14,220 nt of DNA, taken from the NCBI GenBank assembly GCA_011065235.1, contig JAAKFB010000017.1, forward strand, positions 1 to 14,220. The letters are read 5' to 3'. Under the pieces are notes generated by a model, which saw only the letters and a list, made by a program, of their open reading frames with translations, made no database searches and was not told the DNA's origin. Both the position numbers and the translations under genes were made by a program. Shown here piece after piece: positions 1 to 6,095 of this stretch (position 1 is the stretch's first letter; every line of letters begins with the position of its first letter). This DNA is from Chlamydiota bacterium (lineage in GTDB: Bacteria; Chlamydiota; Chlamydiia; Chlamydiales; Rhabdochlamydiaceae).

Positions 1-1185
1 GAGGGTCAACTCCCCTTTTTGCGTCCGAAATAGATGCCCCTTAATTCCGATGATATCGCCTAAATCCAACTTCTTTTCGATGAACTTAATCGGTGTTAAA
101 TCCCCTTTGAGCCCCGTCACTTTTGTCTCATCACGGTTAAAAAGGATCTGGATCTTTTGCATCTCATCGAGAATTTGTGCGAAAATATTGGTTCCCATGG
201 GTCGAAACAGGACGATACGCCCAGCTACGCTCGCCGCGTCCGATTTCCCTTCCATCGCCTCATCAAAGCTAGCCACCTCTTGCTTGTCATATTTAGAGAT
301 CAGATCATGGACACTATTGGTTGGTACAAACTTGGCCGGATAGGGATCGATGCCGAGTGCTTCGATCTCGATGAGTTTTTCTTTGCGCGTCAGATACGCT
401 TCGTGCTTGTGATAATCGGGCTCTGGAATCTCAATTGGGATAATCCGATTTTCCGCTTTAGAATCCTCTCCGATTTCTCGGTGCTCGCTATCTAGCAGAT
501 ACATCTCAAATGCACCGCCACAATATTTCTCGATCAGCGCTTTCAGCTCTTTCAAAGCCTTTGCAATTTCCCCCAAAGACGTATGCTCGAGCCCTTCGAT
601 CACAAGCGCCGCATTTTTGGTCTCCGCTGTGATTTTGGTCTTGTCGCACTCGCGCCAGTTCCACGCTTTACAGGTCACCTCTTTGTCATCGTGGTAGATC
701 ACTTCCCCCTTCAGTGCCGTTTCTGGTTCATCCGCGCCAATTGCGAGAAAAGGCTCGTCTCCTTTTGCAATGCTGAGCCGCACATGTCCTTCCACATAAT
801 CGAGATCATCGGCCCCTGCAGGCAGCGTATGTTTCAAGGAGATGCTATTGTAGAGGTTGACAAGGGGGCTAATATCCGGCAGCTCTTTATCTTTTACAGC
901 ACGACGCAAAAGCGCCTCTGCAGAGCATCTGGTCGATGAGGGTTTATAGCCAAATGAGCGATACGCCTCGCGCCAATCGACTAGCTTAGCCACCTTTCCC
1001 AGGTCCATTTCCCCGTAGTGCTTCTTCGCGCTCGCTTCCGCTTGGCGCAAGGTTTTTAAAGCTTCATCATTTTGAGCCTGATTATTGACGCCACGCGCGA
1101 TCAAAACGCCCACTTTCAGGTAAGGATACCGCTCCCACACCTCTTGATCAATTTTAATAGCCATTTGAGTATCCACTGTTGTCAT
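1..1185 (-). CDS. lysS: Lysyl-tRNA synthetase with N-terminal B3/4 editing-like domain (partial, 3' end outside window)
   Basis: The minus strand is open for exactly 395 codons from ATG at 1185 to the window edge. A TAG stop sits directly before this ATG; an in-frame ATG at 1164 is the alternative start, and neither has a strong Shine-Dalgarno site. Residues ~15-235 read as a B3/4 domain like that of PheRS beta or stand-alone COG3382 proteins (WREAYRSFG at 71-79, STRCSAEALLRR at 84-95, LVNLYNSIS at 108-116, WNWRECDKT at 175-183). After a short linker, residues ~262-395 match the start of class II bacterial LysRS: the basic helix and EALGIDPYPAKF (275-286), then the anticodon-binding OB fold (SVAGRIVLFRPMGTNIFAQI at 319-338; LDLGDIIGIKG at 373-383). 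The catalytic class II motifs lie beyond the window. LysRS charges tRNA-Lys in the cytoplasm. PheRS B3/4 hydrolyses mischarged tRNA; what this appended copy edits is unknown. The two domains are in one uninterrupted frame. Confidence 0.9.
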   Translation of the reverse strand, partial: MTTVDTQMAIKIDQEVWERYPYLKVGVLIARGVNNQAQNDEALKTLRQAEASAKKHYGEMDLGKVAKLVDWREAYRSFGYKPSSTRCSAEALLRRAVKDKELPDISPLVNLYNSISLKHTLPAGADDLDYVEGHVRLSIAKGDEPFLAIGADEPETALKGEVIYHDDKEVTCKAWNWRECDKTKITAETKNAALVIEGLEHTSLGEIAKALKELKALIEKYCGGAFEMYLLDSEHREIGEDSKAENRIIPIEIPEPDYHKHEAYLTRKEKLIEIEALGIDPYPAKFVPTNSVHDLISKYDKQEVASFDEAMEGKSDAASVAGRIVLFRPMGTNIFAQILDEMQKIQILFNRDETKVTGLKGDLTPIKFIEKKLDLGDIIGIKGHLFRTQKGELTL

Positions 1186-1192
1186 CTAAATA
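1165..1192 (+). promoter_or_regulatory. Possible promoter for the cyclase gene
   Basis: TTGAGT (1165-1170) and TAAATA (1187-1192) are separated by 16 bases and lie just upstream of the cyclase start at 1215, overlapping the first codons of the divergent lysS. The match to sigma-70-type boxes is only moderate, and the region is short because just 29 bases separate the two start codons. Confidence 0.3.
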
Positions 1193-1214
1193 ATGATAAG
1201 GCAAAATTAACGAA

Positions 1215-1889
1215 ATGTCTACTCACCAAATCGATCTGACCCATACCCTCAATGACAAGATCCCCACCTGGACGGGTAGGTGCAGTTTCTACACCAAAGT
1301 CCTCGCCGATTACAACCCCGCCAAAGTGATGCGCTATCAGATGAATTCCGCCTCTGGAACCCATATGGATGCCCCTGCTCACTTCATGCCCGACGGGCTC
1401 ACTATCGAAGCGATCCCCATCGAAAACCTCATCGTTCCCCTATATGTCATCGACGTAACCCAAGAGGCTCATCCCGACTTCTTCCTCACTCCCAACCATA
1501 TCGCCCAATTCGAGAAGGCCCATGGAAAAATCGCCCCCAATAGCTTCGTCGTGGCCTACACCGGCTGGCAGGAGCGCTGGAGCACCCCCCACCTCTACCG
1601 CAATGTCGATTCCGAGGGAAACGGACACTACCCAGGCTTCTCCGCAGAGAGCGCCCAGCTCCTCCTCGAGAGGGAAATCGCCGGCATCGGCATCGACACT
1701 CTCAACCCCGACGGAAATAACCAAGAATATCCGGTCCACTATGCCATCCTAGGGGCTGGCAAGTACATCGTCGAGAATCTGACCAATCTAGACAAAGTCC
1801 CCGCTTCTGGGGCCCAGGTGGCCCTTCTGCCCCTCAAAATCGAGGGCGCTCCCGAGGCGCCTATTCGAGCTGTTGCTCTATTAAACTGA
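1215..1889 (+). CDS. Cyclase-family (kynurenine formamidase-like) metal-dependent hydrolase
   Basis: A 224-residue protein of the PF04199 fold, which includes arylformamidase (KynB) and isatin hydrolase. The length is normal for the family. The metal-site motif is GTHMDAPAHF at 48-57, giving H50, D52 and H56. The usual first ligand of the HxGTHxDxPxH motif is replaced by Ala46, so the metal site may be altered. The family-typical C-terminal part is present (GIGIDTLNPDG at 157-167, then VHYAILGAGKYIVENL at 174-189, and LPLKIEGA). The substrate cannot be read from sequence: no tryptophan-degradation genes are nearby, so kynurenine formamidase is only one option. No good ribosome-binding site precedes the ATG. 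Codons are strongly C-ending and visibly richer in GC than the AT-rich gene that follows, so acquisition by transfer is plausible. It is divergent from lysS. Confidence 0.85.
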   Translation: MSTHQIDLTHTLNDKIPTWTGRCSFYTKVLADYNPAKVMRYQMNSASGTHMDAPAHFMPDGLTIEAIPIENLIVPLYVIDVTQEAHPDFFLTPNHIAQFEKAHGKIAPNSFVVAYTGWQERWSTPHLYRNVDSEGNGHYPGFSAESAQLLLEREIAGIGIDTLNPDGNNQEYPVHYAILGAGKYIVENLTNLDKVPASGAQVALLPLKIEGAPEAPIRAVALLN

Positions 1890-1893
1890 TTGC

Positions 1894-1911
1894 AAATAAA
1901 TATATTTATTT
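1894..1911. promoter_or_regulatory. 18-bp perfect AT-only palindrome
   Basis: AAATAAATATATTTATTT is identical to its own reverse complement. It lies 5 bases after the stop of the cyclase gene and 5 bases before the -35 box of the next gene. It could be an operator for the downstream promoter, an AT-rich upstream activating element, or a chance product of AT-rich DNA. It lacks the GC stem of an intrinsic terminator. Confidence 0.4.
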
Positions 1912-1915
1912 TACC

Positions 1916-1944
1916 TTGAAAAAAAACTAAAAATAATTTATAAT
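1916..1944 (+). promoter_or_regulatory. Near-consensus sigma-70-type promoter
   Basis: TTGAAA (1916-1921) and a perfect TATAAT (1939-1944) are spaced by 17 bases in an A/T-rich intergenic stretch. They are followed by a ~40-base leader and a clear AAGGAG Shine-Dalgarno (1975-1980) six bases before the ATG at 1987. This is the best promoter in the window, with the expected order of boxes, leader and ribosome site for the gene at 1987. Confidence 0.8.
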
Positions 1945-1986
1945 AGTTTTTAAATTAAACCATTTTTCAACATTAAGGAGAATAAA

Positions 1987-2550
1987 ATGAGTGCTACCAA
2001 CCTTCTCGCTGCGATTCCAGCTACAGTTCGACACGAGGAAATTTATCCAAAATTAAACAGTCAAAAATTGCGCCATCTTGCTCAAACTTGTGCAGTTTTA
2101 AAAAAGGATATTGTTTCATATATAAATAGTTTTAAATCTGAGCCAAACATAATAAAAAAAACAGAACGTCTTGAAGTTTTATTCGATTTCTATCGATCAG
2201 TTGAGGACTGCACAACATTAAAGCCAATTGATATAAATATATCAGAATTTTATTCTCCATTAGACAAAAAAATAGCTAGCGTCGCTCTTCCTATATTCGC
2301 CAGATTAGCTGGGCCAAAACGGATACAAGATAAAAACATCAACGATAGATGGTGGATAGAATTCAAAATACTTTCACTTCTAACTGAAGAATTAAGTAAA
2401 ATTCAACAAATGCCAAATACTCCACAAAAAGCAGAAGCTTTAGAAAAAATTGCTCCTTTTTTTAAATTGCCGGCGAGTCAGGAGAAAGAAATTTTAGATG
2501 AAGCACAGCAAATAAAAAAAGAAATCGCTGAATCAGAGGCTTTCGCCTAA
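1987..2550 (+). CDS. AT-rich hypothetical protein, 187 aa, mostly helical
   Basis: I do not recognise a family. The start is well supported by AAGGAG six bases upstream and by the promoter at 1916-1944. The protein has no obvious signal peptide or membrane segment. It is rich in Lys, Glu, Ile and Leu in patterns that suggest alpha helices. The C-terminal third (PQKAEALEKIAPFF, then EKEILDEAQQIKKEIAE) looks amphipathic and possibly coiled. Base composition is clearly more AT-rich than the cyclase gene upstream and the gene downstream, which suggests recent acquisition or membership in the fast-evolving accessory set. Its last codons (AESEAFA) are read antisense through the 3' end of a truncated winged-helix gene copy, so the present C-terminus may have been created by the rearrangement there. 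A role as a secreted effector is possible in this lineage but nothing in the sequence proves it. Confidence 0.8.
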   Translation: MSATNLLAAIPATVRHEEIYPKLNSQKLRHLAQTCAVLKKDIVSYINSFKSEPNIIKKTERLEVLFDFYRSVEDCTTLKPIDINISEFYSPLDKKIASVALPIFARLAGPKRIQDKNINDRWWIEFKILSLLTEELSKIQQMPNTPQKAEALEKIAPFFKLPASQEKEILDEAQQIKKEIAESEAFA

Positions 2551-2679
2551 ATAGCGGATCCCCGAAGATGTTAGACGAATCAGGGTGTCCCCGTTTTTCT
2601 TGATAAAGCCGTTTTTCGCCAGTAGCTGGACGATGTTGTCCACGCTGCGGGTGTGCTCGCTGAGGGCACGACCCACTTT
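2533..2679 (-). pseudogene. 5'-truncated copy of the winged-helix gene at 4459-4689
   Basis: Bases 2549-2679 align without gaps to 4475-4605 with 7 mismatches (124 of 131 identical). The minus-strand reading frame is kept (KVGRALSEHTRSVDNIVQLL, then AKNGFIKK and so on). It ends at a TGA (2533-2535) equivalent to the stop of the intact gene, after RYLGESL where the intact copy has RYLEMSL. The homology stops abruptly at 2679/2680, so the first ~27 residues, including the start codon, are missing. Reading upstream in frame meets a TAG with no ATG. By my reading five of the seven differences are synonymous; two change residues (Asn to Asp, Pro to Ser). Confidence 0.85.
2549..2679. repeat. Direct repeat, left copy (131 bp)
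   Basis: Same orientation and ~95% identical to 4475-4605, with no indels. The two copies bracket the 564-residue effector-like gene at 2743-4437. Confidence 0.9.
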
Positions 2680-2742
2680 GCGCTTAGGGCCCGTAAAGAA
2701 ATATGTGTGGGTTTTTTTCTAGTTTTTGATAAAATGCGTCCT

Positions 2743-4437
2743 ATGGAAATTAATTACACTGGCACGTCTACTCTTTTACACCCTTTCTCCCTGGCCAATC
2801 GTCACCTCAAGGTTGCTTTTGCAAGCTCAAGCGCGCAAACCGTCCAGGCCCTTTGGGACAGTAGCACTATCCGCTATGTCGATGCCAACTCCCCCAATTC
2901 TCTTTTGGGTAGAGTCAAGCACTTTGTTTTTGCTGTGATGGAGTATATTCCCTTTGTGGGGATCGTTGTTGCCTTTGCAGATCGGATCTTCAATGGCTAT
3001 GTCAGCTTGCCTCCCCATCTCAAAAAGGAAGCAAAAGCAGCAGTTGAAAATACGCCTAAATTTAGAACTTATCATTTTATAAATGATCCAAGCGTCCGTC
3101 TCACTGATATTACGAACCGACCCGCCAATCTCCTATTTGAGGCTGTGTTTGGAAAGGATCCCACCACGCAGCCAGGCTCAGGTGAATATTTTGCTTTTCT
3201 ACCCAGCGCAAAATGGGCTAGAAATTTCCTCTTTGGCCATCAGGGAGATAAAACTTTCGCTGTTTCCGCTAAAGGGAAAGAAACGGTTCTCTTCCGAAAC
3301 GGCGCATCTATGGGGAAAAAGAAACTAGAGAAATATCTGGGGAAAAACACGTTCAATATATCGCTATATGAAATCCAGGCGATGCTAAACAGCCAAAAGA
3401 TTTGCGTCTCTTCTCTCATCCCCAAGGATTTTTATCTTGGGATGAAAAAGGCCTTACATAACGATGGAATCATTATTCTTCCGGCAAACGATCACAGAGT
3501 TCCCACAATTGGAGAAATTATACGGGCGGAATATCGCCCTCCTTCTGCCTGGGAAAAAGTATCCGGCGTTCAACCTAGCCCAGAAAATCGCAGTTTGCAT
3601 TACTTCCAAATTTACTTAAGGGAGATAAAAAAAGACCCGGCCCGTCATGGTTTCGTCACAGATAAAGGGATGCTCACCTTCGACCAACTGGAGTCCCTTA
3701 CCCTTTATCAGTTAGCTGCAATGATTGTGAAAACAGAAGACTATTACCCTCTTGTGGAAGATGGTTATCGCCTTGCCAAGAGAACCGTTGGAGATAAGGA
3801 CGCCATTCGTCTTATCAGTGCTTCGGGCATTCGTGGATTTTTCAACACTGCGAAACTACCTGGAAACGATAAGCATCAAATGGACTGCCTCATCATGAAA
3901 AATACCTTCGAAGCCGCCCTTCGTAGCTCCGGACAAGGTGGATATGCCGTTTTCCCAGCTGTCGGAATGGGCGTATGGGGTGGCGATCCAGAAGTCTACT
4001 GGAAAGCTTTCTTGGATGCTGTAGTATCCGGGGCCAGCGATCTCGATACGATCTTTGTGAATCCAGGCCACCAAAAATCACCCACGGGAGCTTATAAAGG
4101 CTATGGCGGTGAAGAGTTTGCATTGCTGCTTGAAGAGCACTTGCAAAAACATCCGAAAAACAAAAACTTGCGCAAGATCGTCAACCTCTATGATCGAAAA
4201 ACCGATCTCATTCTTTTAGCTCGAAACCTGAAAAAAGCGTGTCCTGATAAGACGGTTTCTCTTTTCAATGCTTCTGACCCAGATGTCACTTTGGGCAGCC
4301 ACGTTGGCGAATATGTCAATAATATGGGCCATCCCTCCACAACCGAAGAAAACTTTGCCGCTGCCGGCACAAGTGGCTTTGGTTTTGAAGATATTACTCA
4401 TGTCTTCAAGGATTTAAATCGAGTCATACAATTTTAA
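2743..4437 (+). CDS. Candidate effector, ~564 aa: hydrophobic N-terminal segment plus macro-domain-like C-terminal half
   Basis: The frame is open from 2653, but codons before ~2680 lie inside the duplicated winged-helix fragment, so ATG at 2743 (or 2734) is the better start; neither has a Shine-Dalgarno site. Residues ~60-80 form one hydrophobic stretch (FVFAVMEYIPFVGIVVAF) flanked by basic residues, a possible membrane anchor. The C-terminal half has glycine-rich strand-loop motifs reminiscent of macro domains: YAVFPAVGMGVWGGDPEVYW (~401-420), then NASDPDVTLGSHVGEYVNN (~509-527) and TTEENFAAAGTSGFGFEDI (~533-551). Macro folds bind or remove ADP-ribose, and divergent versions occur in Legionella effectors such as MavL. 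The assignment here is by motif impression only. The middle part (~90-390) is unrecognised. The gene sits alone between direct repeats, in line with mobility or insertion. Delivery by type III secretion is inference from lineage. Confidence 0.8.
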   Translation: MEINYTGTSTLLHPFSLANRHLKVAFASSSAQTVQALWDSSTIRYVDANSPNSLLGRVKHFVFAVMEYIPFVGIVVAFADRIFNGYVSLPPHLKKEAKAAVENTPKFRTYHFINDPSVRLTDITNRPANLLFEAVFGKDPTTQPGSGEYFAFLPSAKWARNFLFGHQGDKTFAVSAKGKETVLFRNGASMGKKKLEKYLGKNTFNISLYEIQAMLNSQKICVSSLIPKDFYLGMKKALHNDGIIILPANDHRVPTIGEIIRAEYRPPSAWEKVSGVQPSPENRSLHYFQIYLREIKKDPARHGFVTDKGMLTFDQLESLTLYQLAAMIVKTEDYYPLVEDGYRLAKRTVGDKDAIRLISASGIRGFFNTAKLPGNDKHQMDCLIMKNTFEAALRSSGQGGYAVFPAVGMGVWGGDPEVYWKAFLDAVVSGASDLDTIFVNPGHQKSPTGAYKGYGGEEFALLLEEHLQKHPKNKNLRKIVNLYDRKTDLILLARNLKKACPDKTVSLFNASDPDVTLGSHVGEYVNNMGHPSTTEENFAAAGTSGFGFEDITHVFKDLNRVIQF

Positions 4438-4453
4438 ACCTCTGTGGTTTTTT
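4436..4453 (+). terminator. Weak intrinsic terminator
   Basis: AAACC-TCTGT-GGTTT can form a 5-bp stem with a 5-base loop at the stop codon of the effector-like gene, followed by a run of T. The stem is short and A/T-rich, so strength is doubtful. A second small hairpin (GTCTC-TCA-GAGAC, 4454-4466) follows and covers the stop of the convergent winged-helix gene. Confidence 0.4.
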
Positions 4454-4458
4454 GTCTC

Positions 4459-4689
4459 TCAGAGACTCATTTCCAAATAGCGGATCCCCGAAGGTGTTAG
4501 ACGGATCAGGGTGTCCCCGTTTTTCTTGATAAAGCCGTTTTTTGCCAGTAGCTGGACGATGTTGTTCACGCTACGCGTGTGCTCGCTCAGGGCACGACCC
4601 ACTTTATAGCGGTCAATTTCATCTTCTTTAGCAAGCTCATAAATCTTCTTGAGATAGAGCTCTTCTTTGCTTTTCTTACGCTCGCTCAT
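4459..4689 (-). CDS. Small winged-helix DNA-binding-like protein (76 aa)
   Basis: The 76-residue sequence has the order of a compact winged helix: a first helix (EELYLKKIYELAKEDEI, ~9-25), a helix-turn-helix (KVGRALSEHTRSVNNIVQLL, ~29-48), then a wing (FIKKNGDTLIRLTPSGIRYL, ~53-72). This resembles the N-terminal domain of DtxR/MarR-type regulators, but without a metal-binding or dimerisation domain. It could act as a small transcription factor, though some chlamydial homologues may simply be uncharacterised conserved proteins. Its ATG overlaps the cysS stop (ATGA, 4-base overlap), so translation is probably coupled to cysS and it is the last gene of the aas-cysS operon. A truncated duplicate of its 3' two-thirds lies at 2533-2679. 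Confidence 0.8.
   Translation of the reverse strand: MSERKKSKEELYLKKIYELAKEDEIDRYKVGRALSEHTRSVNNIVQLLAKNGFIKKNGDTLIRLTPSGIRYLEMSL
4475..4605. repeat. Direct repeat, right copy (131 bp)
   Basis: Internal part of the intact winged-helix gene, ~95% identical to 2549-2679 in the same orientation. On the right side the sequence continues as intact gene, so this is the original locus and the left copy is the derived one. Confidence 0.9.
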
Positions 4690-6095
4690 TTCTTTTTTAG
4701 CCGGGGGCCAGAGGGGGTGTCTTCGATCAAATAGCCACTTGAGGTGATTAGATCGCGCTGTTTGTCGGCCTCGGCCCAGTTCTTTGACTGGCGGGCCTCT
4801 TCTCGCTTCTTAAGAGCTTCGAGGAGATTGGTTGGAACGTCGAGATCTTCACGCTCGAAAGGGATGACGCCGAGAACGGCGTCGATCTCGCGAAGGAAGG
4901 CGAGCACTTTTTGGGCGTCTTGCTTGCCAAGGGCGTTTTGGTCGCAGAGTTGATTGACTTTGCGCACGAGGTCAAAGAGGGCCGCAAGAGCAGGTGAGAT
5001 ATTGAGGTCGTCGGCGAGAGAAGCTTTGAAGCTCTCGCGGGTGGCATTGAGGAGCGGGTCGATTTGGCCTTGGGAGGTGGAGTCGATCTTTTGGAGTCTG
5101 TGGACAAAGTCGCCGAGCCGCTCGAGGGTGGCACGGGCAGCTTCCAGCCCTTCTAGGGTGAAGTTGAGCTGCATCCGATAATGAGAATTGAGGAGCATGA
5201 AACGTACTTCGCTGCCGGTGTAGCCCTTTTCGAGGAGGTCGCGCAGGGTATAAAAATTGCCGAGGCTTTTGGACATCTTTTTGTGATCGACGAGGAGATG
5301 CTCGCAATGGAGCCAGTGTTTGACGAAGAGCTCGCCTGAACAGGCCTCAGACTGGGCGATTTCATTTTCATGGTGGGGAAATATGTTGTCGACACCGCCG
5401 ACGTGGATGTCGATGGTTTTGCCAAGGATGCTCATCGCCATTGCAGAGCACTCGATGTGCCAGCCGGGGCGGCCTTTGCCAAAAGGGCTTTCCCAAAAAA
5501 TTTCACCATCACGTTTGGGATCGTAAGCTTTCCAGAGGGTGAAATCGGCGATATTTTCTTTGTCGTATTCATCAGTGCCGACCCGCTGGGATGCGCCGGC
5601 TTTGAGCTCATCGATATTGAGGTGGGAAAGGCGTCCGTATGAGGGAAACTTGGAGATGGAAAAATAGATGCTCTCATCGGCGCCGCGGTAGGCGATCTTT
5701 TTGTCGATGAGGGTTTGAATGATTTCGATCATTTGAAGGACAAAGTCGGTTGCACGGGGGTAATGCTCTGCTCGCTGGATGCTTAGAGTATCGAGGTCTT
5801 TGAAAAAGGCTTGTGTGTAGGGCTCTGTATACTCTTTGAGGAGTTTATTTTCATGAATGGCGCCAGCGAGGGTTTTATCGTCGATGTCGGTGATGTTCAT
5901 CACGTGATTCACATCGAAATTGAAGTATTTGAGAGTGCGGCGGAGGAGATCCTCGAAGATGTAGCAACGAAAATTGCCAATGTGGGCAAAGTTATAGACG
6001 GTGGGACCACAGGTGTAAAGACGGATTTTGTTGTCTTCGAGAGGGACAATCTCTTCTTTTTTGCGGGTCTCGGTGTTATAAAGTTTAACCTTCAT
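4686..6095 (-). CDS. cysS: Cysteinyl-tRNA synthetase
   Basis: A 469-residue class Ia synthetase of full length that charges tRNA-Cys in the cytoplasm. The HIGH signature appears as HIGN (38-41) in TVYNFAHIGNF, a common variant. The KMSKS loop is exact at 273-277 (HKKMSKSLGNF). The zinc site is intact: C29 (LYTCGP), C216 (WHIECSAM), H241 and E245 (FPHHENEIAQ). The C-terminal part contains the DALR-type helical domain and a basic end (RLKKK). The ATG at 6095 lies inside the last codons of aas (11-base overlap), and its TGA overlaps the ATG of the winged-helix gene, so the three genes form one translationally coupled operon. Confidence 0.97.
   Translation of the reverse strand: MKVKLYNTETRKKEEIVPLEDNKIRLYTCGPTVYNFAHIGNFRCYIFEDLLRRTLKYFNFDVNHVMNITDIDDKTLAGAIHENKLLKEYTEPYTQAFFKDLDTLSIQRAEHYPRATDFVLQMIEIIQTLIDKKIAYRGADESIYFSISKFPSYGRLSHLNIDELKAGASQRVGTDEYDKENIADFTLWKAYDPKRDGEIFWESPFGKGRPGWHIECSAMAMSILGKTIDIHVGGVDNIFPHHENEIAQSEACSGELFVKHWLHCEHLLVDHKKMSKSLGNFYTLRDLLEKGYTGSEVRFMLLNSHYRMQLNFTLEGLEAARATLERLGDFVHRLQKIDSTSQGQIDPLLNATRESFKASLADDLNISPALAALFDLVRKVNQLCDQNALGKQDAQKVLAFLREIDAVLGVIPFEREDLDVPTNLLEALKKREEARQSKNWAEADKQRDLITSSGYLIEDTPSGPRLKKK

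Noticed and set aside
50..939. Plus-strand open frames of 97, 112 and 118 codons
   Set aside because: They lie opposite the continuous lysS frame with recognisable B3/4 and LysRS motifs; they show no family match or ribosome site.
1894..1911. AT palindrome as an intrinsic terminator for the cyclase gene
   Set aside because: The stem would contain only A-T pairs and is followed by few T residues, so termination is unlikely; it is listed instead as a possible regulatory site.
2653..2742. Upstream extension of the effector-like gene
   Set aside because: It is read through the truncated winged-helix fragment and has no ribosome site, so the ATG at 2734 or 2743 is more likely.
4744..5677. Several open frames on both strands inside cysS
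   Set aside because: cysS has all catalytic motifs over this stretch; the others are low-complexity Ser/Arg/Pro-rich shadows.
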